From the NCBI GenBank assembly GCA_040220855.1, contig JAVJVZ010000083.1, forward strand, positions 1 through 64,000: 64,000 nt of DNA, written 5' to 3'. This DNA is from JACKNG01 sp040220855 (GTDB taxonomy: Bacteria; Pseudomonadota; Gammaproteobacteria; Ga0077536). A program made the translations under genes and the position numbers. Position 1 is the stretch's first letter; every line of letters begins with the position of its first letter. Positions 55,420 to 62,989 of the stretch are shown here, one piece after another. The notes beneath the pieces were generated by a model. It was given only the letters and a program-made list of their open reading frames with translations, ran no database searches and was not told where the DNA came from.

Positions 55420-56586
55420 TCACAGCAGGACCCCTGGCGCGAACAGCATCACCGCGCCCAGCGCAAGCATCACCACGCCGCTCAGCAGCTTGAGCAGGCG
55501 CGCGCCGCGTGCGTCGAGACGGGCGTTCGACAGGGCGAGCACGGCAAGTGCGACCATCACGGCGTCGTCGGCCATGTAGGCGACGATGTAGAGCGCGAGA
55601 TAAGCGTAGTGCGCTGCCGGTGCGAGCGCCTGCTGGGCGAGCACCGCGGTGTAGAGCGCGGGCAGGCCGGCGGTGCACAGGAGTTCGACGACGTTGACCA
55701 GCACGGCCAGCGCAGCGGCCGCGGGCAGCGCGAAACGCAGCCGCTCGGCGCGCACGATCTCGCGCACGCGCGCATACAGGCCGGGGCGCGCGGCGGTCGG
55801 AATCGCGAGCGTGTAGCGCGCCGCGCCGCGCAATGCCTCGCCCGCATTGAGGGCGCCGATGACGAGGGCGAGCAGGGCGAGCCCGACGCGCACAGCGTCG
55901 CTCATGCCGAGTACGAGAAACACGTTCAACCAGGCTGCCATGAAGGCGTAGTAGACCGCGCCGCTGACGACGACGAAGGTGCCGGCGATGAGCGCCATGC
56001 GGCGACGATCCGCGAGCCGCACCAGCATCGAGAGCAGGAACAGCAGCAGCCACATCGCGCAGGGATTGAAGCCGTCGAGGAGCCCCAGCGCAAGGGTGAA
56101 GAGCGGCAGGCCGAGGGCTTCGACGTCGATCGTGCCGAACGGACCGGCATCGACCGAGCCGTCCGTGACCTGCCCGCGCGCGCCGCCGGGTGCATGCTCC
56201 GCGGCGGCGGCCGTGCCGAGCAGGGCGGCGAAGCGCGCGTCGGGATCACCGTTCGTGTCGAAGCCGACCAGCAGGCGGCCGGCGTAGACGAAGGTCGGCA
56301 CGCCGGGTGGCCACGCGCCGGCCTCCGCTGTATAGGCCTCGAGCGCGACGCGAGCATCATCGTCGGCGCCGACGTCGCGCACGCGTACCGGGACATGCGG
56401 ATAGCGGCGCGCGAAGCTGGTCGCGAGCCACTGCTCGGCGGCCGCGCAGTGCGGACAGCCGGCGCGTACGAAGACCTCGAGCACGGCGGCCGACGCCACG
56501 GCGGTGGGCGTGGTGAGCGCACTCGCGAGCATGGCAAGTATCAGCACCAGGCATGCCGGCGATCGATGGCGATTGCGAGGGGGCAT
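55420..56586 (-). CDS. Glutaredoxin-like domain fused to a CcdA/DsbD-type membrane domain
   Basis: 388 residues. A signal or anchor (about 11-33) is followed by a periplasmic thioredoxin-fold domain with C44-x2-C47 (RAGCPHCAAAEQW) and the cis-Pro segment GVPTFVYAGRLL. A Gly/Ala linker leads to six hydrophobic helices from about 160, with membrane cysteines C176 (GFNPCAMW) and C304 (VVELLCTAGLP) placed as in CcdA/DsbD electron-transfer domains. It should pass reducing power from the cytoplasm to the periplasm and probably reduces its own N-terminal domain. No cytochrome c maturation gene is adjacent, so the client is unknown. Confidence 0.83.
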   Translation of the reverse strand: MPPRNRHRSPACLVLILAMLASALTTPTAVASAAVLEVFVRAGCPHCAAAEQWLATSFARRYPHVPVRVRDVGADDDARVALEAYTAEAGAWPPGVPTFVYAGRLLVGFDTNGDPDARFAALLGTAAAAEHAPGGARGQVTDGSVDAGPFGTIDVEALGLPLFTLALGLLDGFNPCAMWLLLFLLSMLVRLADRRRMALIAGTFVVVSGAVYYAFMAAWLNVFLVLGMSDAVRVGLALLALVIGALNAGEALRGAARYTLAIPTAARPGLYARVREIVRAERLRFALPAAAALAVLVNVVELLCTAGLPALYTAVLAQQALAPAAHYAYLALYIVAYMADDAVMVALAVLALSNARLDARGARLLKLLSGVVMLALGAVMLFAPGVLL

Positions 56587-56684
56587 GGCCGGGATTATCG
56601 CCGCGCCGCGCGCGTGCGTACCCGGCCCGGGTCAAGGCGTCGCGCCGGTGACGCCGTGCGCTTGGAGCGCGATCACGGGCTGCC

Positions 56685-56690
56685 TATACT
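56685..56690 (+). promoter_or_regulatory. Candidate -10 box of the GH19 gene
   Basis: TATACT, 44 bases upstream of the ATG; no convincing -35. Confidence 0.35.
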
Positions 56691-56733
56691 CGCCGGGAGT
56701 ACCACACGCGGGCGTGACCGGGGAGGGCAGCGG

Positions 56734-57528
56734 ATGTGCATCAAGCGTAGCGTGGGAGTGGCCGGGCACAACGACCTGGCCGATGTCGCGGTGGTGCAGT
56801 CGCTGCTCAACGCCAACCTGGCGCGCTTCCGCCGCGGGGCCGCGCCGCGTGCACTCAAGGTCGACGGGCGCATCGGGCCGAAGACGCTCGATGCCCTCGC
56901 GCGTTTCGAAGTCGAGGTGCTCGGCTGGCCGGACTCCGATCGCATGCTGGTGTCCGGCGACGCCACGCTGCGCGCGCTGCTTGCGGGCCTGCCAGCGGGA
57001 CCGACGCGCGAGAAGCTCGCCATCGTCATGCCGCAAGCCGTGCCGCGCATCGTCGATCGCTACTACGAGCCGCTTGTCGCCGGCATGGCGGCGCGTGGCA
57101 TCGACCGTCCGTTACGCATCGCGCATTTCATCGCCCAGCTCGCGCACGAGTCGGCCTCGTTCCGCTACACCGAGGAACTCGCCGACGGCAGCGCCTACGA
57201 AGGACGGCGCGATCTCGGCAACACCGAGCCCGGCGACGGCCCGCGCTTCAAGGGACGCGGCCTCATCCAGCTCACCGGACGCGCCAACTATGCCGCCTAC
57301 AGCGAGGACACCGGCATCGATTACCTCGCGCGCCCGCAGCGCATCGCCACCGACCGCTTCGCCGCGGTCGATGTCGCATGCTGGTTCTGGCAGCGTCACC
57401 GCCTCAACAAGCTGGCCGATCGCGACGACGTTGCCGCCGTTACGCGCCGCATCAACGGCGGCTACAACGGTCTCGACGAGCGCGTCGACTTCCTCGCCCG
57501 CGGCAAGGCCGTGCTCGGACTGGACTGA
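56734..57528 (+). CDS. GH19 family glycoside hydrolase with peptidoglycan-binding domain
   Basis: 264 residues: an N-terminal peptidoglycan-binding domain (about 10-85, with VQSLLNANLA and LKVDGRIGPKTLDAL) and a GH19 chitinase/endolysin catalytic domain. The general acid is probably E139 in AQLAHESASF with E147/E148 following, and GRGLIQLTGRANY is the family substrate motif. GGAGGG precedes the ATG. No signal peptide is seen, so export would need a holin or other route, as for phage endolysins; however no phage genes surround it. A lysozyme-like murein target is likelier than chitin. Confidence 0.87.
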   Translation: MCIKRSVGVAGHNDLADVAVVQSLLNANLARFRRGAAPRALKVDGRIGPKTLDALARFEVEVLGWPDSDRMLVSGDATLRALLAGLPAGPTREKLAIVMPQAVPRIVDRYYEPLVAGMAARGIDRPLRIAHFIAQLAHESASFRYTEELADGSAYEGRRDLGNTEPGDGPRFKGRGLIQLTGRANYAAYSEDTGIDYLARPQRIATDRFAAVDVACWFWQRHRLNKLADRDDVAAVTRRINGGYNGLDERVDFLARGKAVLGLD

Positions 57529-57625
57529 GCCGCGCGTAGCCGCGGTCGCGCGGCGGTCGTGCTCCGGGTTAAGGTTGCCGCCCGCGGCATCCCGCCGCGC
57601 CAACCGAGCCTGCGAACCGACCACC

Positions 57626-58315
57626 ATGAGCCACTCCGAGATGCACCGTGTGCACCGCGCCGGCTGGCTGCGCGCCGCCGTGCTCGGCGCCAATGACGGC
57701 ATCGTCTCCACCGCGAGCCTGGTCATCGGCGTTGCCGCGGCGAACGCCGCGCGCGAAGATGTTCTCGTCGCCGGCGTCGCCGGACTGGTCGCGGGCGCCA
57801 TGTCGATGGCGGCCGGTGAATACGTGTCGGTCAGCTCGCAGGCCGACATCGAGCAGGCCGACCTCGAGCTCGAGCAGCGCTCGCTCGAGGAGGACATCGA
57901 GTCGGAGCACCAGGAACTCGCCGCGATCTACGAGGATCGCGGGCTCAATCCGGCGCTCGCGCGCGAGGTCGCCGAGCAGCTCATGGCGCACGACGCGCTC
58001 GGCGCCCACGCGCGCGACGAGATCGGTATCAGCGAGCAGGTGCGTGCGCGCCCGCTGCAGGCGGCCGCTTCGTCCGGTGCGACCTTCACCGCCGGTGCCG
58101 CGCTGCCCCTGCTCGCCGCCGCGCTGGTGCCCGAACTCTGGCTGGCACCGGCCGTGGCGGCGAGTTCCCTGGCGGCTCTGGCCGCGCTCGGCGCCGTTGC
58201 CGCCCGTGCCGGTGGCGCCTCGATGGCGCGCGGGGCGGCGCGGGTCACCTTCTGGGGCACTGCGGCGATGACGCTGACAGCGGGCGTCGGGCGCCTGTTC
58301 GGCGTCGCGGTGTGA
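57626..58315 (+). CDS. VIT1/CCC1 family divalent-metal transporter
   Basis: 229-residue membrane protein. VLGANDGIVSTASLVIGVAAA (first helix) and VAGAMSMAAGEYVSVSSQADIE (second helix) are the VIT1 hallmarks. A cytoplasmic acidic helical hairpin (about 75-135, EQADLELEQRSLEEDIESE) should bind metal, then three helices follow. Family members move Fe2+ or Mn2+ out of the cytoplasm. Unlinked to other metal genes here. Confidence 0.9.
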   Translation: MSHSEMHRVHRAGWLRAAVLGANDGIVSTASLVIGVAAANAAREDVLVAGVAGLVAGAMSMAAGEYVSVSSQADIEQADLELEQRSLEEDIESEHQELAAIYEDRGLNPALAREVAEQLMAHDALGAHARDEIGISEQVRARPLQAAASSGATFTAGAALPLLAAALVPELWLAPAVAASSLAALAALGAVAARAGGASMARGAARVTFWGTAAMTLTAGVGRLFGVAV

Positions 58316-58352
58316 GGCCGCACGGCCCCTTGCGCGCGCGCCTGCGCTATCC

Positions 58353-58811
58353 CTAGGGGTAGACGATGCTGAGTGCCTCGGCGACCAGCGCGGGTTGAGC
58401 GCCCCCCTCGATATCGACGGTGTTCTCGAAGGTCAGGCGTACGCCGTCGCCCTTGACGTCGTCGGCGGCGAGGAGTCTCTGGCGCAGGCGCACGCGGCTG
58501 TCGACAGGTACCGGCGCAGTGAAGCGCAGCTTGTTCAGACCATAGTTGATGCCACGGCTGCGGCGCTCGATGCGCCAGATGGTGGCGCCCAGCCGCGGCA
58601 CCAGCGACAGCGTGAGGAAGCCATGTGCAATGGTCCTGCCGCCCGGCATTTCGTTCTTCGCGCGCGCGACGTCGACGTGAATCCACTGGTGGTCGCCGGT
58701 GGCCTCGGCGAACTTGTCGATCATGGCCTGGTCTACGGTGACCCAGTCGGACATGCCGATCTCCTCGCCGACCAGTGACTTCATGTCGTTCGGGGTGTCG
58801 ATGACGCGCAT
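58353..58811 (-). CDS. MaoC-like (R)-specific enoyl-CoA hydratase
   Basis: 152-residue hotdog-fold hydratase. The hydratase-2 site is complete with D40 and H45 in ATGDHQWIHVDVARA, followed by GGRTIAHGFLTLSL. Similar to NodN/PhaJ type proteins; it may feed fatty-acid or polyhydroxyalkanoate metabolism. Convergent with the VIT1-like gene and followed upstream by the MepK-like gene, 54 bases away. Confidence 0.9.
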   Translation of the reverse strand: MRVIDTPNDMKSLVGEEIGMSDWVTVDQAMIDKFAEATGDHQWIHVDVARAKNEMPGGRTIAHGFLTLSLVPRLGATIWRIERRSRGINYGLNKLRFTAPVPVDSRVRLRQRLLAADDVKGDGVRLTFENTVDIEGGAQPALVAEALSIVYP

Positions 58812-58865
58812 GCGGAGCTCCTCGTTCGGGCTGACAAAAGGAGCGTCAGTGTACTGCGTGCGGCG

Positions 58866-59432
58866 TCACCACTGGCGTGGGCGGCCGACGTCGAGATGCA
58901 CGAAATCGGACTTGCCGTAATAGCCGACGCCGCCCAGCTTCAATCGTGCGGCGGCGTCGCGCAGGCGCGCGGTGCGGGTATCGGCGAGGCGCACGTCGAT
59001 GGCCTTGCCGTCCATGTGCAGGCTGCGTTTGGCGACCCCGCTCGACGTCTTGCGCAGCATCGCGTTGGTGGCCGGCGAGCGAAAACCGGAGATGACCTGG
59101 AACGGCGCATCGGCGCCGAGCGCGGCATGCACCAGGCTCAGCTGATCGAGCAGTGCTACCTCGATGGGAAACACTTCGCCACTGCGGAAGTCGCGCAGCA
59201 GGTGGTTGATGGCGGCGAGCGCGGCGTCGTCGTAGCGGCCGCCCGTGTAGTAGGTGACGTCGATCCGCTCGCCGGTATGCAGGTGGTCGAACGCCAGCCT
59301 GCGTTCGCGCAGTGCCGCGTGAGCCCAGGCCGGCATGACTGCGCCGGCGGCGAGGCCGAGGCCGAGCGTGAGCAGGCGGCGGCGATTGATGCGCGGGTGC
59401 GCGCAGGCGGCGGAGCGATGCGGTGGCTGCAT
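58866..59432 (-). CDS. MepK/YcbK-like murein endopeptidase (DUF882, M15 fold), Tat-exported
   Basis: 188 residues. A twin-arginine signal (NRRRLLTLGLGLAAGA) ends near A39, as in E. coli MepK. The zinc site of the M15/DUF882 fold is H139 and D146 in SLHMDGKAIDV and H179 in FVHLDVG. MepK cuts the diaminopimelate-diaminopimelate crosslinks made by L,D-transpeptidases; the divergent neighbour is such a transpeptidase. ATG 59432 is chosen because the Tat motif follows within 20 residues; upstream frame is unconserved. Confidence 0.9.
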   Translation of the reverse strand: MQPPHRSAACAHPRINRRRLLTLGLGLAAGAVMPAWAHAALRERRLAFDHLHTGERIDVTYYTGGRYDDAALAAINHLLRDFRSGEVFPIEVALLDQLSLVHAALGADAPFQVISGFRSPATNAMLRKTSSGVAKRSLHMDGKAIDVRLADTRTARLRDAAARLKLGGVGYYGKSDFVHLDVGRPRQW

Positions 59433-59500
59433 TGCGACGGTTCTCCTCGATCGTGTCAGGGTCGGGGCGCGCCGTCGCTGCGACGCGCACGAAGGCCCAG

Positions 59501-59506
59501 TATAGT
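59501..59506 (+). promoter_or_regulatory. Candidate -10 box of the L,D-transpeptidase gene
   Basis: TATAGT in the divergent gap, 39 bases before the proposed CTG start. A transcript from here would still contain the strong ribosome site. Confidence 0.45.
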
Positions 59507-59531
59507 CGCAGCCTTGCCAACGTCCGCAAGC

Positions 59532-59538
59532 GAGGAGG
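59532..59538 (+). promoter_or_regulatory. Strong ribosome binding site preceding a CTG codon
   Basis: GAGGAGG, six bases before CTG 59545. The nearest ordinary start in this frame, GTG 59599, is 60 bases away and would remove the signal peptide. This site is the main argument for CTG initiation. Confidence 0.65.
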
Positions 59539-59544
59539 CGCGAG

Positions 59545-61146
59545 CTGTTCCCGATCAGATTCCGCGGCGCGCATGGTGCGTCGATCCTGGCCGCCCTGGT
59601 GTTTTCCGCGGTCGTCCGCGCCGACGTCGCGGCGGATATCGCTGCCCGGCTCGTCGGCGATGCGCCGCGCGTCAGCGTCGACGGGCATACCCTGCTGGCG
59701 ACGCCCGTCCTGCGCGAACTGTACGCGGCGCCGCAAGTATTGTGGACCCCGTCACGGCTTGCCGCGCTCGAAGCCGCCATCGACGGCGTCGCCGCCGACG
59801 GTCTCGATGCGGGGGATTACCTGGGCAGCGCCATCGCGCGGGCCGCCGACCCCGCGGCGCGCGAGCTGCTCGCCAGTGAAGCGCTCGCCCGGCTTGCGTT
59901 CACCTTGCATTTCGGCAAGGCCAATCCGGCCGCGCTCGACGCCAATTTCAATTATTCGCGTGGCTTCGGTGCTACCGATCCTGTCGCCTGGCTGCGCGCG
60001 GCGATCGAAGGCGATCGGCTCGCCGCGACGCTGGCCGCGTTGCGCCCGCCGGGGCCCTACTACGCCCGTCTCGTCGCCGCGCTCGCCATGCACCGTGCAC
60101 TCGCCGCGCGCGGCGGCTGGCCGCGTGTTCCCGCGGGCGACACGCTCGAGCCGGGCATGCGCGATGCGCGCGTGCCGTCGCTGCGTGCCCGGCTGCACGC
60201 CGGTGGCGAGGTGCTGCCCATGGTTGCGTCGGCCGAGGCCGAGGTCTACGACGATGCGCTGGCCGACGCCGTGCGCATCTTCCAGTATCGCCACGGCCTG
60301 ACCGTCGATGCGCTCGTCGGCCCGGCTACGCTGGCTGCCCTGAACGTGCCGGTGGCCGCCCGCATCGCCACGCTGCGCGTCAACCTCGAGCGCCTGCGCT
60401 GGGTCTTCCGCGACATCGGCGAGCGCTACGTCGCGGTCAATATCGCCTCGTTCGGCGCTGCCTACCTGGTCGACGGCGCGGTGCAATGGAGCGCCCGCGC
60501 CATCGTCGGGCGTCCCTATCGGCAGACACCGGTGTTCCGCGACACCATCAACTACCTCGAGCTCAATCCGACCTGGACCGTGCCGCCGACCATTCTGCGC
60601 AAGGACATCCTGCCGCGCCTGCGCACCGACCCGGGCTACCTGGTGGAGAAGCGCCTGCGTGTCATCGATCCCAATGGCGGGCCGGTCGACCCGGCGACGA
60701 TCGACTGGCGTGCGGTACGGGCGGCCAGCTTTCCCTACCTGCTACGCCAGGAACCGGGCCCGGACAACGCGCTCGGACGCATCAAGTTCATGTTCCCCAA
60801 CCGCCACGCGGTCTACCTGCACGATACGCCGCAGCGTCAGCTGTTCGCGCGCGCCGAGCGCGTGTTCAGTTCGGGCTGTATCCGCGTCGAGAACCCGCTC
60901 GCGCTCGCAACCTTGCTGCTGGCCGATGATCCGGCCTGGGATCGCGCCGCACTCGAGGCCGCCATCGCGCGTGGCCGTACCGAGCGCGTGCGCCTTGCGC
61001 GCCCGGTGCCGATCCTGCTCCTGTACCTCACGGCCTTCGCCGATCCGCACGGAGCGCTGCATTTTCGCGACGACGTCTACGGCCGCGATGCTCCCGTGCT
61101 CCGTGCGCTCGAAGGCCCGTTGCGTCTGCAGGCACCGGCGCTCTGA
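59545..61146 (+). CDS. LdtD/YcbB-like L,D-transpeptidase
   Basis: Periplasmic enzyme forming 3-3 murein crosslinks, 533 residues if started at CTG 59545. The first 30 residues then read as a signal peptide (FPIRFRGAHGASILAALVFSA, shown without the start) cut after RA. An N-terminal scaffold domain, a peptidoglycan-binding domain (about 215-275, ADAVRIFQYRHGLTVDALVG) and a YkuD catalytic domain (about 310-500) follow, with catalytic C445 in SSGCIRVEN and HDTPQRQLF before it. A TAG closes the frame at 59503 and no ATG, GTG or TTG lies between it and 59599. Starting at GTG would give 515 residues without a full signal. Divergent from the MepK-like gene. Confidence 0.9.
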   Translation: MFPIRFRGAHGASILAALVFSAVVRADVAADIAARLVGDAPRVSVDGHTLLATPVLRELYAAPQVLWTPSRLAALEAAIDGVAADGLDAGDYLGSAIARAADPAARELLASEALARLAFTLHFGKANPAALDANFNYSRGFGATDPVAWLRAAIEGDRLAATLAALRPPGPYYARLVAALAMHRALAARGGWPRVPAGDTLEPGMRDARVPSLRARLHAGGEVLPMVASAEAEVYDDALADAVRIFQYRHGLTVDALVGPATLAALNVPVAARIATLRVNLERLRWVFRDIGERYVAVNIASFGAAYLVDGAVQWSARAIVGRPYRQTPVFRDTINYLELNPTWTVPPTILRKDILPRLRTDPGYLVEKRLRVIDPNGGPVDPATIDWRAVRAASFPYLLRQEPGPDNALGRIKFMFPNRHAVYLHDTPQRQLFARAERVFSSGCIRVENPLALATLLLADDPAWDRAALEAAIARGRTERVRLARPVPILLLYLTAFADPHGALHFRDDVYGRDAPVLRALEGPLRLQAPAL

Positions 61147-61360
61147 GAGCGGCCCGCGCCGCGACACGGCTGCCGCGTAGGCGGGAACCGGCGCCGTGCC
61201 GGCGCGGGGCCTGGTCCCGCCGCGCGCACGTCTGCCAATTGCCAACAATTGCATCCGGTGGCGTCGGCTTGATCGGGGTCAGTCGGCGCGTCTGCGCCGC
61301 AATGTCTCATGCTTCCTGTAAGGACGGTGTGTCGCCGTCCCGTTCCGGAGATGAGGCAAC

Positions 61361-61948
61361 ATGAAAACGACAAGAATCTTCGCTGCGTACGGGCGTACGC
61401 TGGTTGTGCTGGCCTGCGCCTTGACCTGCGCCATACCGCTCGTCGCGAGCGCTGCTACCTACGTGCCGTTCGTCGACGATCTCGCCGTCGGTGATGCGGT
61501 CTATGACGTCAATTTCGTCTACGGCGGATTCAACACGGTGTTCGACGCCGACGCCGATCGCGTCTTCGGCGATGGCGACGGCAGCGTGATCACGCGCGCG
61601 CCGACCTTCTGGAACGATCAGGCCGGCGCTCAGGCGGCGGCGCTCGCGCTCATGCAATACCTCGGTAGCGACCGATACATCGGCGATTATTTCGGCACCC
61701 TGGTCGATGGCTTTCGCGTCGCCTGGGGCGCGTTCGCGCCGACGCCCGGCAACGTCTGGATCTACACCGAGAACCAGGCCGTCCTGGCGACCGACTCCCT
61801 GATTCTCGATACCACCAATGGCACCACCTGGTCGGGCCTTAGTCCGTGGGCGGTGTTCACCCCGGTAGCCGCCGTGCCGCTGCCGCCGGCCGTGCTGCTG
61901 CTCGCGCCTGCGCTTGGCCTGCTCGCGCGGCGGCGCGCACGCAACTGA
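61361..61948 (+). CDS. VPLPA-CTERM sorted exported protein
   Basis: 195-residue secreted protein of unknown function. Signal peptide ends near A31 (PLVASA-ATYVPF). The body is acidic and aromatic (DADADRVFGDGDGSV) with no catalytic motif. The C-terminus is a VPLPA/PEP-CTERM sorting tail: AAVPLPPAVLLLAPALG, then a LARRRARN basic end. Such tails are cut by exosortase and associate with exopolysaccharide production. An upstream hairpin (GGACGG/CCGTCC at 61322-61340) and a purine-rich ATGAGG precede the ATG. No exosortase in the window. Confidence 0.82.
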   Translation: MKTTRIFAAYGRTLVVLACALTCAIPLVASAATYVPFVDDLAVGDAVYDVNFVYGGFNTVFDADADRVFGDGDGSVITRAPTFWNDQAGAQAAALALMQYLGSDRYIGDYFGTLVDGFRVAWGAFAPTPGNVWIYTENQAVLATDSLILDTTNGTTWSGLSPWAVFTPVAAVPLPPAVLLLAPALGLLARRRARN

Positions 61949-61980
61949 AGCAGCTGGCGGGGCGCGGTCCCGCCGATGAT

Positions 61981-62019
61981 GCGGCCAGTCGCCGTTGCAT
62001 CGGCGCGGCGGCTGGCCGC
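61981..62019. terminator. Hairpin between the two convergent VPLPA-CTERM genes
   Basis: A 14-bp stem (GCGGCCAGTCGCCG / CGGCGGCTGGCCGC, one T-G pair) and an 11-base loop in the 87-bp convergent gap. There is no T-tract on either side, so it may stop transcripts inefficiently or protect 3' ends. Confidence 0.5.
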
Positions 62020-62035
62020 AGCGCGGCCGTGGCGC

Positions 62036-62836
62036 TCAGCTTGCGCGCCGGCGCGCTGCCAGTAAGCCGAGCGCGGGCGCGAGCAGCCAGGCGGCAGCCG
62101 GCAGCGGCACCGGGGTGACGCTGAAGTCGTAGCTGCCGCTGCCACCGATTGCGCCAATCGAAACCAGCGCCTGCGGCCCGCCGTCGAAGCTTACCGGTAA
62201 TTGCAGGTTCAGGACGAAGGAGGCGGCGGCGTCGAGCGCGCCGGTCGCCTGCGGCAGGGCCACCCCGTCGAGCAGGTCGGGGCCCTGCATGAGGACACCC
62301 GCGACCGAGAGATCGACCGTGGCGTTGTCATAGAAGGTGCCGCCGAAGGTCTGCTGGAAAGGCACCGTGTAGCGCGTGAAAAGGTCGAGGCCGAGCGGAC
62401 TCGCGCTCACACCGAGTTCGACGATGTCGAACTGTCCTGCTGCGAGGCGGTTGAGCAGGCCTACCTCGCTCTCGTCCGCGGTGCTCGGCGCCGGACCGGC
62501 GGCTGCCTGCGGGGTGCGCGTGGTGGCGAAGACGACGCCGTTGATCTCGACCTCGGCACGCTTCACCGCGTCGCGATAGGTGACCTGCTGCACCACGCTG
62601 TTGTCGTTGGCGACGTAAGGCACGCTGTCGGTATCGACGGTGAGACGCACAGCCAGCGGAACGTTGCTCGTGGTGCCACGCGCGATGCCGAGCAGATCGG
62701 CAACCGGGTCGTGGATGACTGGCAGCAGGGCCGCCTGGCCGATGGTGTCGAGTTCATAGCGCAGCAGGGCGGCGCTCGCCGGCGCACTGGCCAGGACGAG
62801 CAGGATGGTGCAGGTAAGCGGGGCGAAGCGAGGCAT
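62036..62836 (-). CDS. VPLPA-CTERM sorted exported protein
   Basis: 266 residues from ATG 62836. Signal peptide ends near A24 (VLASAPASA-ALLRYEL). The body looks like a beta-rich domain (LAVRLTVDTDSVPYV, VDLSVAGVLMQG) similar in style to other PEP-CTERM proteins of unknown role. Tail: TPVPLPAAAWLLAPALGLL then AARRRAS. It shares the APALGLL tail with the convergent neighbour, so both should be handled by the same exosortase. Confidence 0.83.
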   Translation of the reverse strand: MPRFAPLTCTILLVLASAPASAALLRYELDTIGQAALLPVIHDPVADLLGIARGTTSNVPLAVRLTVDTDSVPYVANDNSVVQQVTYRDAVKRAEVEINGVVFATTRTPQAAAGPAPSTADESEVGLLNRLAAGQFDIVELGVSASPLGLDLFTRYTVPFQQTFGGTFYDNATVDLSVAGVLMQGPDLLDGVALPQATGALDAAASFVLNLQLPVSFDGGPQALVSIGAIGGSGSYDFSVTPVPLPAAAWLLAPALGLLAARRRAS

Positions 62837-62989
62837 GGCGGACCCTCCATGGTTGCGATTGCGTGACGGCATTCGCGAATACCGCCATCCGTGACGAGGC
62901 GCACACCCTAACAAAGCCTTGCCGCGGATACTGCGGAACAGTTCGCCACCTAGGCCATTGCGTGTGCTGCCTCGGCGACGCTGCGCGCT

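Noticed and set aside
56734..57528. Prophage remnant around the GH19 gene
   Set aside because: Neighbours are ordinary chromosomal genes; no integrase, att repeats, holin or tail genes are visible.
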